Notes: generated from the letters alone by a model not told the origin. DNA of 64,000 bases from Nocardiopsis gilva YIM 90087 (GCF_002263495.1 NZ_CP022753.1:2852001-2916000), one strand, 5' to 3'. Positions 27,148 through 36,819 are shown, counted from the first letter of the stretch. Numbers and translations: made by a program.

Positions 27148-29529
27148 ATGCGCATCGCCTGCATCGGCGGCGGCCCCGGGGGCCTGTACTTCGCCGCGCT
27201 GATGAAACGGCTCGATCCCGCCCACGAGGTGACCGTCTACGAGCGCAACGCGCCCGACGACACCTTCGGCTTCGGCGTCGTGCTCTCCGACGAGACCCTC
27301 GGCGGGATCGAACACGCCGACCCCGCGGTGTATGCGGCCCTCAGTGCCGAGTTCGCGTGCTGGGACGACATCGACATCCACTACCGGGGCCGGGTCATCA
27401 CCTCCGGGGGCCACGGGTTCTCCGCCATCGACCGCAGGCGGCTGCTGCGGATCCTCCGCGACCGCTGCGCCGACCTCGGCGTCACGCTGCACTTCCGCAC
27501 CACCGCGCCACCCGCCACCGACCTCGCCGCCACCCACGACCTCGTCGTCGCAGCCGACGGCGCCAACAGCACCACCCGCCGCACCCACGCCCCGGACTTC
27601 GGCGAACGCCTCGACCACCGCCACTGCAAGTACATGTGGCTCGGCACCGACCTCGTGTTCGACGCGTTCAACTTCCACATCGTGGACACGCCGCACGGGA
27701 TCATGCAGGTGCATGGCTACCCCTACTCGGCCGACGCCAGCACCTTCATCGTGGAGATGCACGAACGCGTGTGGCGCGCCGCCGGCTTCACCGACCGCCC
27801 CGACCTGCGTCCCGGCGAGAGCGACCACGACGCCGTCGACGCCTGCGAAAAGCTCTTCGCCGACGTCCTCGGCCGCGGCCACCGCCTCATCCCCAACAAC
27901 TCGCGGTGGCTCGCGTTCACCACCGTGCGCACCGACACCTGGCGCCGCGGCAATGTGGTCCTGCTCGGCGACGCCGCCCACACCGCCCACTTCTCGATCG
28001 GGTCGGGCACCAAGCTCGCCATGGAGGACGCCCTCGCGCTCGCCGCCTCCCTCCACGAGCACGAGGGCGTCCGCGAGGCCCTGGCCGCCTACGAGGAGGA
28101 GCGGCGCCCCGTCGTCGCCAGCACCCAGCGCGCCGCCCAGGCCAGCCTGGAGTGGTTCGAGGACATCGAGCGGCACACCGCCCAGGAACCGCGCCCGTTC
28201 GCGTTCAACCTGCTCACGCGCAGCCGCCGGGTCACCTACGACAACCTCCGCATGCGCGACCCCGACTTCGTCGCCGACGTCGACGCGTGGTTCGGCGCCA
28301 CCCAGTCCCCGACCGCGCCCTTGCCCTCGTCCGCACACCGGCCGCCCATGTTCTATCCGTTCCGGCTGCGCGGCCTGGAGCTGAAGAACCGGGTCGTCGT
28401 CTCCGCCATGGACATGTACTCCGCGACGGACGGCACCCCCGGCGACTTTCACCTCGTCCATCTCGGCTCCAAGGCGCTGGGCGGTGCCGCGCTGGTGATG
28501 ACCGAGATGGTCTGCGTCTCCGCCGCAGGCCGGATCACCCCCGCATGCGCCGGGCTGTACGCCGCCGAACACGAGGCCGCATGGAGCCGCGTCACCGACT
28601 TCGTCCACCGCCACACCGACGCCGCTATCGGCATCCAGCTCGGCCACTCCGGGCGCAAGGGCTCGACACGGGTGATGTGGGAGGGCATCGACGAGCCCCT
28701 GGAGGAGGGGAACTGGCCGGTCGTGGCCCCCTCGCCGCTGGCCTACCGGCCCGGCGTCAACCAGGTGCCGCGCGAACTCACCGCGGCCGAGCTCGACGCG
28801 ATCCGCGACGAGTTCGTCGCGTCGGCCCGCGCCGCCGACCGCGCCGGATTCGACCTGCTGGAAGTGCACTGCGCGCACGGCTACCTGCTCTCCAGCTTCC
28901 TCTCGCCCCTCACCAACCGGCGCACCGACGCCTACGGCGGGGATCTGGCGGCACGGCTGCGCTTCCCCCTGGAGGTGTTCGCGGCCGTACGCGCCGCCTG
29001 GCCCGACGACAAGCCGATGACCGTGCGCATCTCCGCCACCGACTGGGTCGACGGCGGAACCACGGCCGACGACGCGGTCACCATCGCGCGCGCCTTCGCC
29101 GACGCCGGGGCCGACGCCATCGACGTCTCGACCGGCCAGGTCACCCCGGACGAGGAACCGGCCTACGGGCGCAGCTACCAGACCCCGTTCGCCGACCGGA
29201 TCCGCAGCGAGACCGGGATCCCGACGATCGCCGTCGGCGCGATCTCCTCCTACGACGACGTCAACTCGCTCATCCTGGCCGGCCGGACCGACCTGTGCGC
29301 GCTGGGCCGGCCCCACCTGTACGACCCGAGCTGGACCCTGCACGCCGCCGCCGAGCAGGGCTACTCCGGGCCCGGCGTGACCTGGCCGGTTCCCTTCCAG
29401 GCGGGCTCCCGTCGGCCGCAGACCGGGCGCACGGACGGTCCCCGCCCCCGCCTGGAGCTGGTGCGCGGGGACGGCGGCCCGGACACCGCCCACCGCCGAT
29501 GGCGCCCGCAGCGCAGTGCGGAGGCGTGA
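27148..29529 (+). CDS. Fused aryl-CoA monooxygenase/reductase (2-aminobenzoyl-CoA or salicylyl-CoA 5-hydroxylase type)
   Basis: 793 residues, two flavin domains. Residues 1-390 form a class A flavoprotein monooxygenase: IGGGPGGLYFAALMKR at the start and GDAAHTAHFSIGSGTKLAME near 271. Residues from about 400 on form an Old Yellow Enzyme barrel: LKNRVVVSAMDMYSATDGTP, HLGSKALGGAALV, QLGHSGRKG, EVHCAHGYLL. This exact fusion is known from 2-aminobenzoyl-CoA monooxygenase/reductase of Azoarcus evansii, which hydroxylates and then reduces the ring. With ligase, hydratase, SDR, acyl-CoA dehydrogenase and RidA alongside, anthranilate is the best guess; salicylate is the alternative. Confidence 0.9.
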   Translation: MRIACIGGGPGGLYFAALMKRLDPAHEVTVYERNAPDDTFGFGVVLSDETLGGIEHADPAVYAALSAEFACWDDIDIHYRGRVITSGGHGFSAIDRRRLLRILRDRCADLGVTLHFRTTAPPATDLAATHDLVVAADGANSTTRRTHAPDFGERLDHRHCKYMWLGTDLVFDAFNFHIVDTPHGIMQVHGYPYSADASTFIVEMHERVWRAAGFTDRPDLRPGESDHDAVDACEKLFADVLGRGHRLIPNNSRWLAFTTVRTDTWRRGNVVLLGDAAHTAHFSIGSGTKLAMEDALALAASLHEHEGVREALAAYEEERRPVVASTQRAAQASLEWFEDIERHTAQEPRPFAFNLLTRSRRVTYDNLRMRDPDFVADVDAWFGATQSPTAPLPSSAHRPPMFYPFRLRGLELKNRVVVSAMDMYSATDGTPGDFHLVHLGSKALGGAALVMTEMVCVSAAGRITPACAGLYAAEHEAAWSRVTDFVHRHTDAAIGIQLGHSGRKGSTRVMWEGIDEPLEEGNWPVVAPSPLAYRPGVNQVPRELTAAELDAIRDEFVASARAADRAGFDLLEVHCAHGYLLSSFLSPLTNRRTDAYGGDLAARLRFPLEVFAAVRAAWPDDKPMTVRISATDWVDGGTTADDAVTIARAFADAGADAIDVSTGQVTPDEEPAYGRSYQTPFADRIRSETGIPTIAVGAISSYDDVNSLILAGRTDLCALGRPHLYDPSWTLHAAAEQGYSGPGVTWPVPFQAGSRRPQTGRTDGPRPRLELVRGDGGPDTAHRRWRPQRSAEA

Positions 29530-29715
29530 CACCGCTCGATTCCCCGTCGCCGGTCGGCCGTGTCGGACGGCGCCTGCGCGTCCGCCGGACCCGCGGCGCC
29601 CTGCTCGATCTCCCTTTCGGCGGACATTCCACTCTGGCGGGGGCGGATATTCGGGCGCTACCGTCGGATCCAGCGTCGGCTCACATCTGTGAGAACTGAG
29701 GAAAGGGGCGCACCC

Positions 29716-30450
29716 ATGCCGGTGACAGCTACGCTCTGCTACGGGACGCACCCCAGCCAGGTGATCCACGTCCGCCAGCCCGACACCGACGCGGACGCCC
29801 CCTTTCCCGTCGCGGTGCTGCTGCACGGCGGATGGTGGCGCGACCGGTACGACGCCCGGCTGATGGAACCGCTCGCCGCCGACCTCGCCGAGGCCGGATG
29901 GCTCGTGTGGAACATCGAGTACCGCCGGACCGGCGACGACGGCGGTGGGTGGCCCCGGACACTGGACGACGTCCGCACCGCCCTGGACCTACTCAAAGTG
30001 CGGCTCGCGGACGGTGCAGAACCAGGCGACCCCTCCCGCGTCGTCGCGTTCGGCCACTCCGCCGGAGGGCACCTGAGTCTGATGGCCGCCCTCGGGTCAC
30101 CGCTGACGATAGTCGTCGGACTGGCGCCCGTCACCGACCTTCGGACGAGCCTGCACGCGGGCCTCGGCGAGGGTGCCGTCAGCGCCTTCCTCGGCCCCGA
30201 CCCGGCAGACGAGCTGGTCGAGGACTCCTCGCCACTGCGCCGTATCCCGATCGGCACCGTACAGCTCATCGTGCACGGCAAGCGCGACGACCGCGTTCCG
30301 GTCGAGCAAAGCCGCGCGTACGTGAAGGCTGCCAGGGCTGCCGGAGACCGCGTCGACTACATCGAACTCCTTGACGCGGACCACTTCGACGTCATCGACC
30401 CCGCGCATGAGTCCTGGGAGACCGTTCAGGAGCACCTGGGCGACTTGTGA
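29716..30450 (+). CDS. Alpha/beta hydrolase, HGGWW type (possible arylformamidase)
   Basis: 244 residues. Oxyanion motif LLHGGWWRDRYDARL, nucleophile GHSAGGHLSLMAAL, acid in KRDDRVPVEQS and His in DADHFDVID. ATG at 29716 has a GAGGAAAGGGG site upstream. It is the last gene of the rightward aromatic cluster. Some kynurenine formamidases share this HGGxW-type layout, which would link tryptophan breakdown to anthranilate, but thioesters or simple esters are equally possible substrates. Confidence 0.85.
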   Translation: MPVTATLCYGTHPSQVIHVRQPDTDADAPFPVAVLLHGGWWRDRYDARLMEPLAADLAEAGWLVWNIEYRRTGDDGGGWPRTLDDVRTALDLLKVRLADGAEPGDPSRVVAFGHSAGGHLSLMAALGSPLTIVVGLAPVTDLRTSLHAGLGEGAVSAFLGPDPADELVEDSSPLRRIPIGTVQLIVHGKRDDRVPVEQSRAYVKAARAAGDRVDYIELLDADHFDVIDPAHESWETVQEHLGDL

Positions 30451-30462
30451 TCACCCCAGGCA

Positions 30463-30545
30463 CCCCTCCCGTTGGTCTCGGGAATATCGACCGAATACTC
30501 GTCGGTGACAGGTTGACTTTCCCGAGATCAACGGGGAGGGGAGGG
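30463..30545. terminator. Long imperfect hairpin between convergent genes
   Basis: The left arm (from about 30474, CCCTCCCGTTGGTCTCGGGA) pairs imperfectly with the right arm (GTTGACTTTCCCGAGATCAA then CGGGGAGGGG). Its left half is clearly related to the perfect hairpin at 55049-55122. Both lie between convergent genes, so a bidirectional terminator is likely. Confidence 0.65.
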
Positions 30546-30563
30546 GAGGGGTGAATGAGCGGA

Positions 30564-31462
30564 TCAGGTGTAGCCGAGCCGGGACAGCTCGGCGTGCGCA
30601 ATCGACCGCACGTCCTTGCGCTGGTCGCCGGTGAGGCGGTTGCGCCATGACCCGATCCCGGAGGCGTCGGTCCGCACCAGCTCCACGGCCGACACCCGTG
30701 CCCCCGTGACCTCGCGGAGCCGTTCCGCGGTCTCGACCTCGCCCCCGAACATGTCCTCGTAGCGCAGCGTCATCAGCCGGTCGGCACCGAGCATCCCGCG
30801 CAGCTGGGCCGACAGCCGCACCGCACCCCGCCAGCGCATCGCGCACTTGGCCGCGACCGACTGGTTCGGGTACTCCTCGCGTTCCTGCTGGGTCTCGATC
30901 CCGAAGAACGGGTTGGGCAGCTCATGGTCCAGATTGGCCATGCTGGGGCGGAACCAGGCCAGCGACTGCTCGTCGTCGAGCATGTCGGCGACGACGTCCC
31001 GGCCGTCGCGGATGATCTGCACGAACACGGCGTCACTGAACGCGGCGTTGAGGGCCGTCGCGCTGTAGAGCAGGTCCGGGCTGGCGTCGCCGAAGCGGGT
31101 TACCCGTCTGGCGTGCCGGCATGGATCGGCCGACTCGCGCGCCGCCACCCGGCCCGGGGGGCAGAGCGGACAGGTGAGCGGGTCAGCTGCCAGGATTCGG
31201 CGAACGCGTCGCGCAGCAGGCTGGCCGTGCCCGAGGCGCGCTCTTCGACGACGGAGGGGCGGCGGGCGACCGCGTAGATCGCGTTGAGCACGCCGGTGTC
31301 GCCGCCGCCGACATGGAAGCCGGGCGCGCGGCGCAGCGCCCTGGCGATCAGATTCACGCCTGAGTGCGGGGCGCCGAGGACGAAGACCGGGCGGTGGACC
31401 TTCGTCCCGTTGACGACGAGGATGTAGGACGGCTGCTTCATGATGTATGTAGATTTTGACAT
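30564..31462 (-). pseudogene. Sulfotransferase-like gene, frame broken
   Basis: The N-terminal part (from 31462 or the ATG at 31441) reads VFVLGAPHSGVNLIARALRR, the 5'-phosphosulfate loop of sulfotransferases. The C-terminal part, in another frame from about 31110 to 30564, has FGDASPDLLYSATALNAAFS and IIRDGRDVVADMLDD, the 3'-phosphate site. Between 31200 and 31110 the reading shifts, and a stop follows in the first frame at 31100. Both halves are well preserved, so the break is recent or an error. A family member would be about 290 residues and use PAPS. Confidence 0.7.
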
Positions 31463-31831
31463 CGTTTGACGGACTTCGGTCCATCCGGCCCTCTTATTGC
31501 CGGAGAATGCGGTCAATTCCGACAGCCGCGCGGGGATCACCGTCCCGAGTTGCGTCCCCCGGGGTGACGCGGCTGGGTCTGCGGCGGATCAGTGGCACCT
31601 ACTCCCAGCCGGTGTGACGTGAGCGTACCGCGTTCCGCCGCGTCCGGGCGGTCGGTCCGGCAGCCTTGGCGGGTCTCTGGCAGGTAACACATTCACCAAG
31701 CTCAGGGAAGGACCGTCCGTAACCGATCGCGACTCCTGGCGTCCTAACCGAGGGGCCGGACGGTTGAAGGCCGTAACAGCGCTGCCACAATGGGCGGACA
31801 TCGTGTGAATGAGACCACTGAGGATCCGTCC
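31463..31831. other. Divergent intergenic region before sir2
   Basis: 370 bases. It should hold promoters for both the sulfotransferase locus and sir2. A run GAGGATCCGTCC before 31832 is the sir2 ribosome site. Nothing else supported. Confidence 0.45.
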
Positions 31832-32605
31832 ATGCCCTCCATCTCCCGCACCACCGAGGTCTCAGCGCTGCTGGCGGAGACCGACCAGGTCACCGTGCTC
31901 ACCGGCGCGGGGATCTCCACCGACTCCGGCATCCCGGACTTCCGTGGCCCGAACGGCGTATGGACCGCGAACCCCGCGGCGGCCGCGATGTTCGACATCG
32001 ACACCTACATGGCCGATGTCAACGTCCGGCGGGAGGTGTGGCTCATGCGGCGGGCGCATCCCGCCTGGACGGCGAGTCCGAACGCGGCGCACTACGCCCT
32101 GACCGAGCTCGATCGCGCCGGGCGGCTGCGCGCGCTCGTCACCCAGAACGTCGACGGCCTGCACCAGGCCGCGGGCATCGACCCCCGGCGCGTGATCGAG
32201 GTGCACGGGACCATTCACTGGGTCGTGTGCATGTCATGTGGCCTGCGCACGCCAAGCCCGGAGGTGCTGGCCCGACTGGACGAGGAGTCCGACCCGCACT
32301 GCCGGAAGTGCGGCGGTATCCAGAAGGCGGACACCATCTCGTTCGGCCAGCGGCTGAGGGCCGAGGTACTGGAGGCCGCCGTCGCGGCCACGGAGGACTG
32401 CGAGGTCTTCGTCGCTGTGGGCACCTCGCTCACGGTGCACCCGGTGGCGGGGCTGTGCGACCTCGCCCTGGAGCACGGCGCCCGGCTGATCGTCATCAAC
32501 GCCGACCCCACCCCCTATGACGAGGTCGCGGCGGCGGTGCTGCGCGAACCTATCGGCGAGGTCCTGCCCGAGCTGGTGAAGGAGTCGCTGGCGCAGCGGC
32601 CCTGA
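31832..32605 (+). CDS. Sir2-family NAD-dependent protein deacylase
   Basis: 257 residues. All sirtuin motifs are present: [32 protein letters not shown], the catalytic His in [10 protein letters not shown], zinc pairs CMSC and CRKC, and [14 protein letters not shown]. It removes acyl groups from lysines using NAD, as cobB does. ATG at 31832 has GAGGA upstream; the longer start at 31790 is weaker. It converges on a NACHT NTPase gene and overlaps its tail by 91 bases, so the two are not one operon. Confidence 0.93.
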   Translation: MPSISRTTEVSALLAETDQVTVLTGAGISTDSGIPDFRGPNGVWTANPAAAAMFDIDTYMADVNVRREVWLMRRAHPAWTASPNAAHYALTELDRAGRLRALVTQNVDGLHQAAGIDPRRVIEVHGTIHWVVCMSCGLRTPSPEVLARLDEESDPHCRKCGGIQKADTISFGQRLRAEVLEAAVAATEDCEVFVAVGTSLTVHPVAGLCDLALEHGARLIVINADPTPYDEVAAAVLREPIGEVLPELVKESLAQRP

Positions 32606-35600
32606 CCGCGGCGGGACCGCGTCATCCGGCGCTGTTCTGTGGCGGGTGGGAGCTCCCGACGACGGAAGATCTCCGGCGCTGGTCCTCCGGGGCCGGTCAG
32701 AGGCGCGCGATCCGCTGGGGCTTCCCTGCTCGGCGGCGCGCCCGGACCGGAAGCTCCGGAGGAGGAGGTGTAGTGCCATTCGGGATCCGGCTCCGATGGG
32801 CTGTTCGCTTCGGCGAGGCCCAGGATTCCCTCGAAGACCTGCTGCGGGGCGTGGCTCAGCTCATCCAAGAACTCGGAGAAGAAAGGCTCCAGGGCGTCGA
32901 GGACGGGTCGAACCGCCTTCGGCGACAGCCGCTTTCCGTACACCACCTTGCGGACTCTGCCGAGGTACGACCAGACCTCCGACGACAGGTCCGCCATGTA
33001 CGACGGATCGGTGCCTGAGGCCCGGCCGATTCGGAGGTCTTCGGCCGCCTGCCGGAGCACGAGGAGCTCCAGGCGGCCGAGCCACCGGGTGTCGAGCAGT
33101 CGCGAATACCGTCGCAGTCGTTCTTCACTGCCGTCGCCGAGTGGCGCGAGACGCAGCTCCATGACATCGTGCAGCTCCCCCCAGACCGCGTCGTCCTGGG
33201 AAGCGTCGAATTCCGTGTACCACGTCAGCATGTCGGACGACACGTGGGTCAGGTACGGTCCGAGCATCAGGAAGGTACGCGCGGCCGTTCCATTGGCGCG
33301 CAACGCTGCGGCGCGTAGCAGACTCGATGTCACACCCTCGAATGCGAGGGTGATCCGATAGGGATCGGTGACCGCGGCAGAGCCCTTGAACGGGTTCGCC
33401 TTGATCTCGAATCCGATGCATTCACCGACGTTCACGTCATCTCCGCGTTCGAGTTCGAGGTGGGTCGATCCCTCTCCCCTCCATGTGTAGTCATGCCGGA
33501 CCCGGATGACGTCCACCAGTCCGTGCCATTCGTGGTCGACGATTCCCCGCCACTGGTTGGCCACCACACGCCAGTCCTTCCACGGGTTCTGGGAATCCGG
33601 GAAGAGCTCGGCGGCGGCGATCTTCGTTCCGCCGAGAACGAGAAGCAGGACGAGGTTGGCCGTGTAGGTCGACTGCCGGGTGACGATGGGCAGGCGGACC
33701 GGCGCGTAGTCGGTAAACGACCGATTGGGCTGGGGGAACGGCGCCTCATGGAAGAGTTCGAGGAGGAGTGAGCGGTACTCCGTCCGCTCCTCGGGCTCCT
33801 GCGCGAACCGCCGCTCGAAGATGTCGCCGAGGAATTCGACGATCGCCTGGCGGCCGGAGAGTGCGGCGAACGAGGTGATCGCGTACAGCAGGCCATCGTC
33901 CAGCGGAGTGGAGAAGCGGCGGCGCCGGGCGTTGGCCCGATCGATGACGAGATCGTGCAGCGTCGCCGTGACATGCCGTGCGACCAGAAACTCACCGAAA
34001 GTGGAGTGCAGGAATTCGTAGACGCTGTCGGTGCGGGCGTCGCGCTGGGCCTGGGATTCGTGCACGAAGAAGAAGCGCCCGAAGACCTGGTGCGCGTCGC
34101 TGACCGAACCGCTCAGGTCGGTACCGCGCGCATCCACATGCATCTCGGGGATGAGAACCGACAGGTCGGAGTTGAGTTCATCTGCTGTCACCGTCTGCCG
34201 ACGGCGGGTGAACATCGCCACGGCCACGATCTCCAGCCGACGCAGTTCGAGGTCGACCGCGTGCTCCATACCGCCATCGTCGAGATGCGGCTGATGCTTC
34301 CGCACTTCACGGCGGGCGAAGGACGTGAGGAGCTGTTCATAGAGTTCGCCCTTGGACCCCGCGCCTGCCTCTACGCGTCCGGGTGGGGTCGGGCCGCCGC
34401 CCGATGAGTACGGGTTGCCGGGGGCAATCTGGTCTCTGGAACTACTGGCGGGTGGCGGGACTGACGATCCGGAATAAGCACGTCCGTCGGACATGGCCGC
34501 ACCCTCGGTATCCGTCCGCTGGAGCGCGTTCTCGTCGGCGTCATAGATCAGCAGCATCATGAGCAGAAGCGGCTGCTCGGCGAGATCCCGGTAGCGGAGC
34601 ACCGTCTGGGCCGACAGGCGCCGCAGTCCGCGGCGCTCCAGCGCGTCCTGGTTCGCGTGGTTCCAGACCTCGATCATCCGGTCGATCTGATGGTCGTCGA
34701 ACGGTTCCAACCGCACGATGAGCGACCCGTCGGGAATTCGCGCCCGGTTGGCGACCGCCGTGCGCGTGGTCACGATGACGGCGGTGGGGCGGTCGAGCTC
34801 CGCCTCGCGTTCCTGGAACAGGCGGACCTGTTCCAGATAGTCGGACTGGCTGGCGCCGGTGGCCTGCAGCAGTTCGTCGAATCCGTCCAGGATGACCACC
34901 GGTAGCGCGTCACCCGCGGAACGGACCAGGTCGGGCCAGGACACGCGCTCGCCGATCGTCGCGTAGATGCCCTCCTCGATCTGGTCCTGAAGCGGGGCGT
35001 CAGCCGTCACGGAGCGCAGCTCCACGAGGACCGGCAGGAAGTCGGCGGCCGGGAGCCGGGCGGCCAGTACCTGGGTGAGCTTGGACTTGCCGGAACCCGG
35101 TTGGCCGAGGACGACGATCGGGTGGGTGACCGCCGATGGGCCGGTCAGGGTACCGGCGATCACGCCCTGCAGATCGTCGATGACGGGGTGGTCGTTGACC
35201 CACTCCTCGGTGGACGGCTGGCTGTTCGCCACGGCCCGCCCCACGCGCCCGCGTGGGTTGATGTAGGCCTTGCCGAGGCTGGGCAGGGTGAAGTCGGCAG
35301 GGGCGTCGTCGGCGGCCAGCACCGGACGCTCCAACGCCTTGGCGTAGCGGCGGGAGAGCGCGGCGCACTGCTTGCCGGGTGTGGCTCCCGTCGTCATGTC
35401 GGCGAGCAGGTCGCGCAGCCCGGCCAGGCCGGTGTCCAGGCGGGCTCGGGTGCGCTGATGCTCCCGCATCATGCTCCACACACCGAATTCGGGCACGTCC
35501 ACCGCGAGCTGTCGGTAGCCCTCGGCATAGCGGCGCAGAGCACGCCCGGGGACGCACGTATGCAGGATCCTCGCGAGACGGCCCTTATCGGTCGTCGATA

Positions 35601-36111
35601 GCGCCTCCCAACAGGCGAGCCCGGTGAGGAACTGGTACAGGGCCGATCGGAGGCTCAGATCGTAGAACTCCTCCAACAGAAGCTGATTGATCTCGAACTC
35701 GCCGTGCGCCTCGGGGAATGGCACGTGCTGGCCATCCAGTAGGTCCTCCGAGACTCCGGCCAGCCGCACTTGCTCGTCTGCAGTCAGTTCCAGGTCGTTC
35801 AGAGTGAGCGGAGAGTCCTGTTCCGCGAGGCATTCCTCCACCGCCTCGAAGTAGGCGACGATCACCAGGACGGTGTGTGCCGCTGTGATGCGCTGTGTGC
35901 GGTCCAGCCTCCCGACGCCGTTAATGCGCTCCCGAACCGACGTCAGCAGTTTGCGGCCGTGTTTGACGACCGCGCCTCCGGCGCCGAAGAGATCCGGGAT
36001 GCCGACCACACTCAGTGCTCCGTCGGCGGCCTGTTCGGCGAAGTCCAGGACGGCGGAGTCGTCCTTGCCCAGGATCTTCAGTGCGTCGGCGTAGCTGAGC
36101 CTTTTCGCCAT
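32515..36111 (-). CDS. Large NACHT-domain NTPase (STAND family), candidate defence protein
   Basis: 1198 residues. An N-terminal helical region (1-300) resembles the NNH-type helical domains of bacterial NACHT proteins: MAKRLSYADALKILGKDDSA, then a region rich in Leu/Glu helices. Walker A is VLGQPGSGKSKLTQ near 340 and Walker B VVILDGFDELLQ near 407, with the TTRTA sensor after it. The next 300 residues fit the NACHT helical domains; a Ser/Pro-rich insert follows near 540. The C-terminal half has no repeats I recognise. The last 35 residues are antisense to sir2. Such proteins often sense phage and trigger cell death; here that is inferred. Confidence 0.85.
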   Translation of the reverse strand: MAKRLSYADALKILGKDDSAVLDFAEQAADGALSVVGIPDLFGAGGAVVKHGRKLLTSVRERINGVGRLDRTQRITAAHTVLVIVAYFEAVEECLAEQDSPLTLNDLELTADEQVRLAGVSEDLLDGQHVPFPEAHGEFEINQLLLEEFYDLSLRSALYQFLTGLACWEALSTTDKGRLARILHTCVPGRALRRYAEGYRQLAVDVPEFGVWSMMREHQRTRARLDTGLAGLRDLLADMTTGATPGKQCAALSRRYAKALERPVLAADDAPADFTLPSLGKAYINPRGRVGRAVANSQPSTEEWVNDHPVIDDLQGVIAGTLTGPSAVTHPIVVLGQPGSGKSKLTQVLAARLPAADFLPVLVELRSVTADAPLQDQIEEGIYATIGERVSWPDLVRSAGDALPVVILDGFDELLQATGASQSDYLEQVRLFQEREAELDRPTAVIVTTRTAVANRARIPDGSLIVRLEPFDDHQIDRMIEVWNHANQDALERRGLRRLSAQTVLRYRDLAEQPLLLMMLLIYDADENALQRTDTEGAAMSDGRAYSGSSVPPPASSSRDQIAPGNPYSSGGGPTPPGRVEAGAGSKGELYEQLLTSFARREVRKHQPHLDDGGMEHAVDLELRRLEIVAVAMFTRRRQTVTADELNSDLSVLIPEMHVDARGTDLSGSVSDAHQVFGRFFFVHESQAQRDARTDSVYEFLHSTFGEFLVARHVTATLHDLVIDRANARRRRFSTPLDDGLLYAITSFAALSGRQAIVEFLGDIFERRFAQEPEERTEYRSLLLELFHEAPFPQPNRSFTDYAPVRLPIVTRQSTYTANLVLLLVLGGTKIAAAELFPDSQNPWKDWRVVANQWRGIVDHEWHGLVDVIRVRHDYTWRGEGSTHLELERGDDVNVGECIGFEIKANPFKGSAAVTDPYRITLAFEGVTSSLLRAAALRANGTAARTFLMLGPYLTHVSSDMLTWYTEFDASQDDAVWGELHDVMELRLAPLGDGSEERLRRYSRLLDTRWLGRLELLVLRQAAEDLRIGRASGTDPSYMADLSSEVWSYLGRVRKVVYGKRLSPKAVRPVLDALEPFFSEFLDELSHAPQQVFEGILGLAEANSPSEPDPEWHYTSSSGASGPGAPPSREAPADRAPLTGPGGPAPEIFRRRELPPATEQRRMTRSRRGQGRCASDSFTSSGRTSPIGSRSTAAATSS

Positions 36112-36253
36112 CGAGGATGGGCCTCTCACATGGTCCGTTTGGGGCGGCGCGCCCTATTCAAGTACGGGGAGCGCCGGAGCCTCAAATCCGCTCCCTTCAT
36201 GACCACTATGAGAGGATGCTCCGACAATCGAGCCATCACACCGGAGGACCACA

Positions 36254-36727
36254 GTGCCGTCGCCCATCCGCAAGGTGACCATCGACTGTGCCGACCCCTA
36301 TGAGCTTGCGAAATTCTGGAGCCAGGTGATCGGCGAGCCGCTTCACCCGGAATGTGAATCCGGGGACGAGGAAGCGTTCATCGAGACCCCGGACGGGCAA
36401 CCGGGGTTGCTGTTTTTGCGCGTGCCAGAAGGTAAGACGGTGAAGAACCGAATCCACCTCGACCTCGGGCCCAACGGCAACACCCGGGACGGCGAGATGG
36501 CGCGGATCCTTGGGATCGGCGCCACGTTCTTGTCCGATTTCCGGACGGATGACGGCAAGGGTTTCGTGGTCCTGACCGATCCCGAGGGCAACGAGTTCTG
36601 CATCGAGCGCAGCGACGAGGAACTCGCCGCCGCGGGCGACAGCGGAGACTACGAGTTCAAGCGGACCCGGAGGGCGGAGGGGCCTGCTGCCTGTGCCATG
36701 TCAAAAGCCCCCGGCCGCGACCGGTAG
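36254..36727 (+). CDS. VOC (glyoxalase-like) family protein
   Basis: 157 residues with the start typical of actinobacterial VOC proteins (KVTIDCADPYELAKFWSQVI) and the second half GFVVLTDPEGNEFCIE, one paired beta-alpha-beta-beta-beta module. The GTG at 36254 has GGAGGA 6 bases upstream. The last 20 residues run into a terminator-like repeat (36701-36794), so the natural end may have been altered. Metal and substrate unknown. Divergent from the NACHT gene. Confidence 0.85.
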   Translation: MPSPIRKVTIDCADPYELAKFWSQVIGEPLHPECESGDEEAFIETPDGQPGLLFLRVPEGKTVKNRIHLDLGPNGNTRDGEMARILGIGATFLSDFRTDDGKGFVVLTDPEGNEFCIERSDEELAAAGDSGDYEFKRTRRAEGPAACAMSKAPGRDR

Positions 36728-36794
36728 GAGGCCCAGGGGGCATCAGGGGGTAGTGGAGGGAGGACAGCTACAGGCGGTCGGCACGAACCCCGGA
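36701..36794. repeat. Duplicated 3' flank of a DUF397 gene
   Basis: This stretch matches 41769-41860 at high identity: the TCAAA(A/G)GCCCCCG start, GGTAGGAGGCC, GTGGAGGGAGGACAGCTA, GGCGGTCGG and ACGAACCCCGGAC. On the minus strand it encodes only the last residues of a DUF397 protein (SGVRADRL and stop) plus the downstream hairpin GCCCCC...GGGGGC. The rest of that gene is gone, so this is a relic. Confidence 0.7.
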
Positions 36795-36819
36795 CTCCGC
36801 TACGGACAGGTGATCCGCC

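Noticed and set aside
27135-29699. 854-codon plus-strand frame offset from the monooxygenase
   Set aside because: Arg/Pro-rich out-of-frame reading of the real gene.
25810-29826. A 1338-codon open frame on the minus strand
   Set aside because: It lies antisense to the ligase and monooxygenase genes, has Gly/Val/Arg-biased composition and no domains; an effect of high GC.
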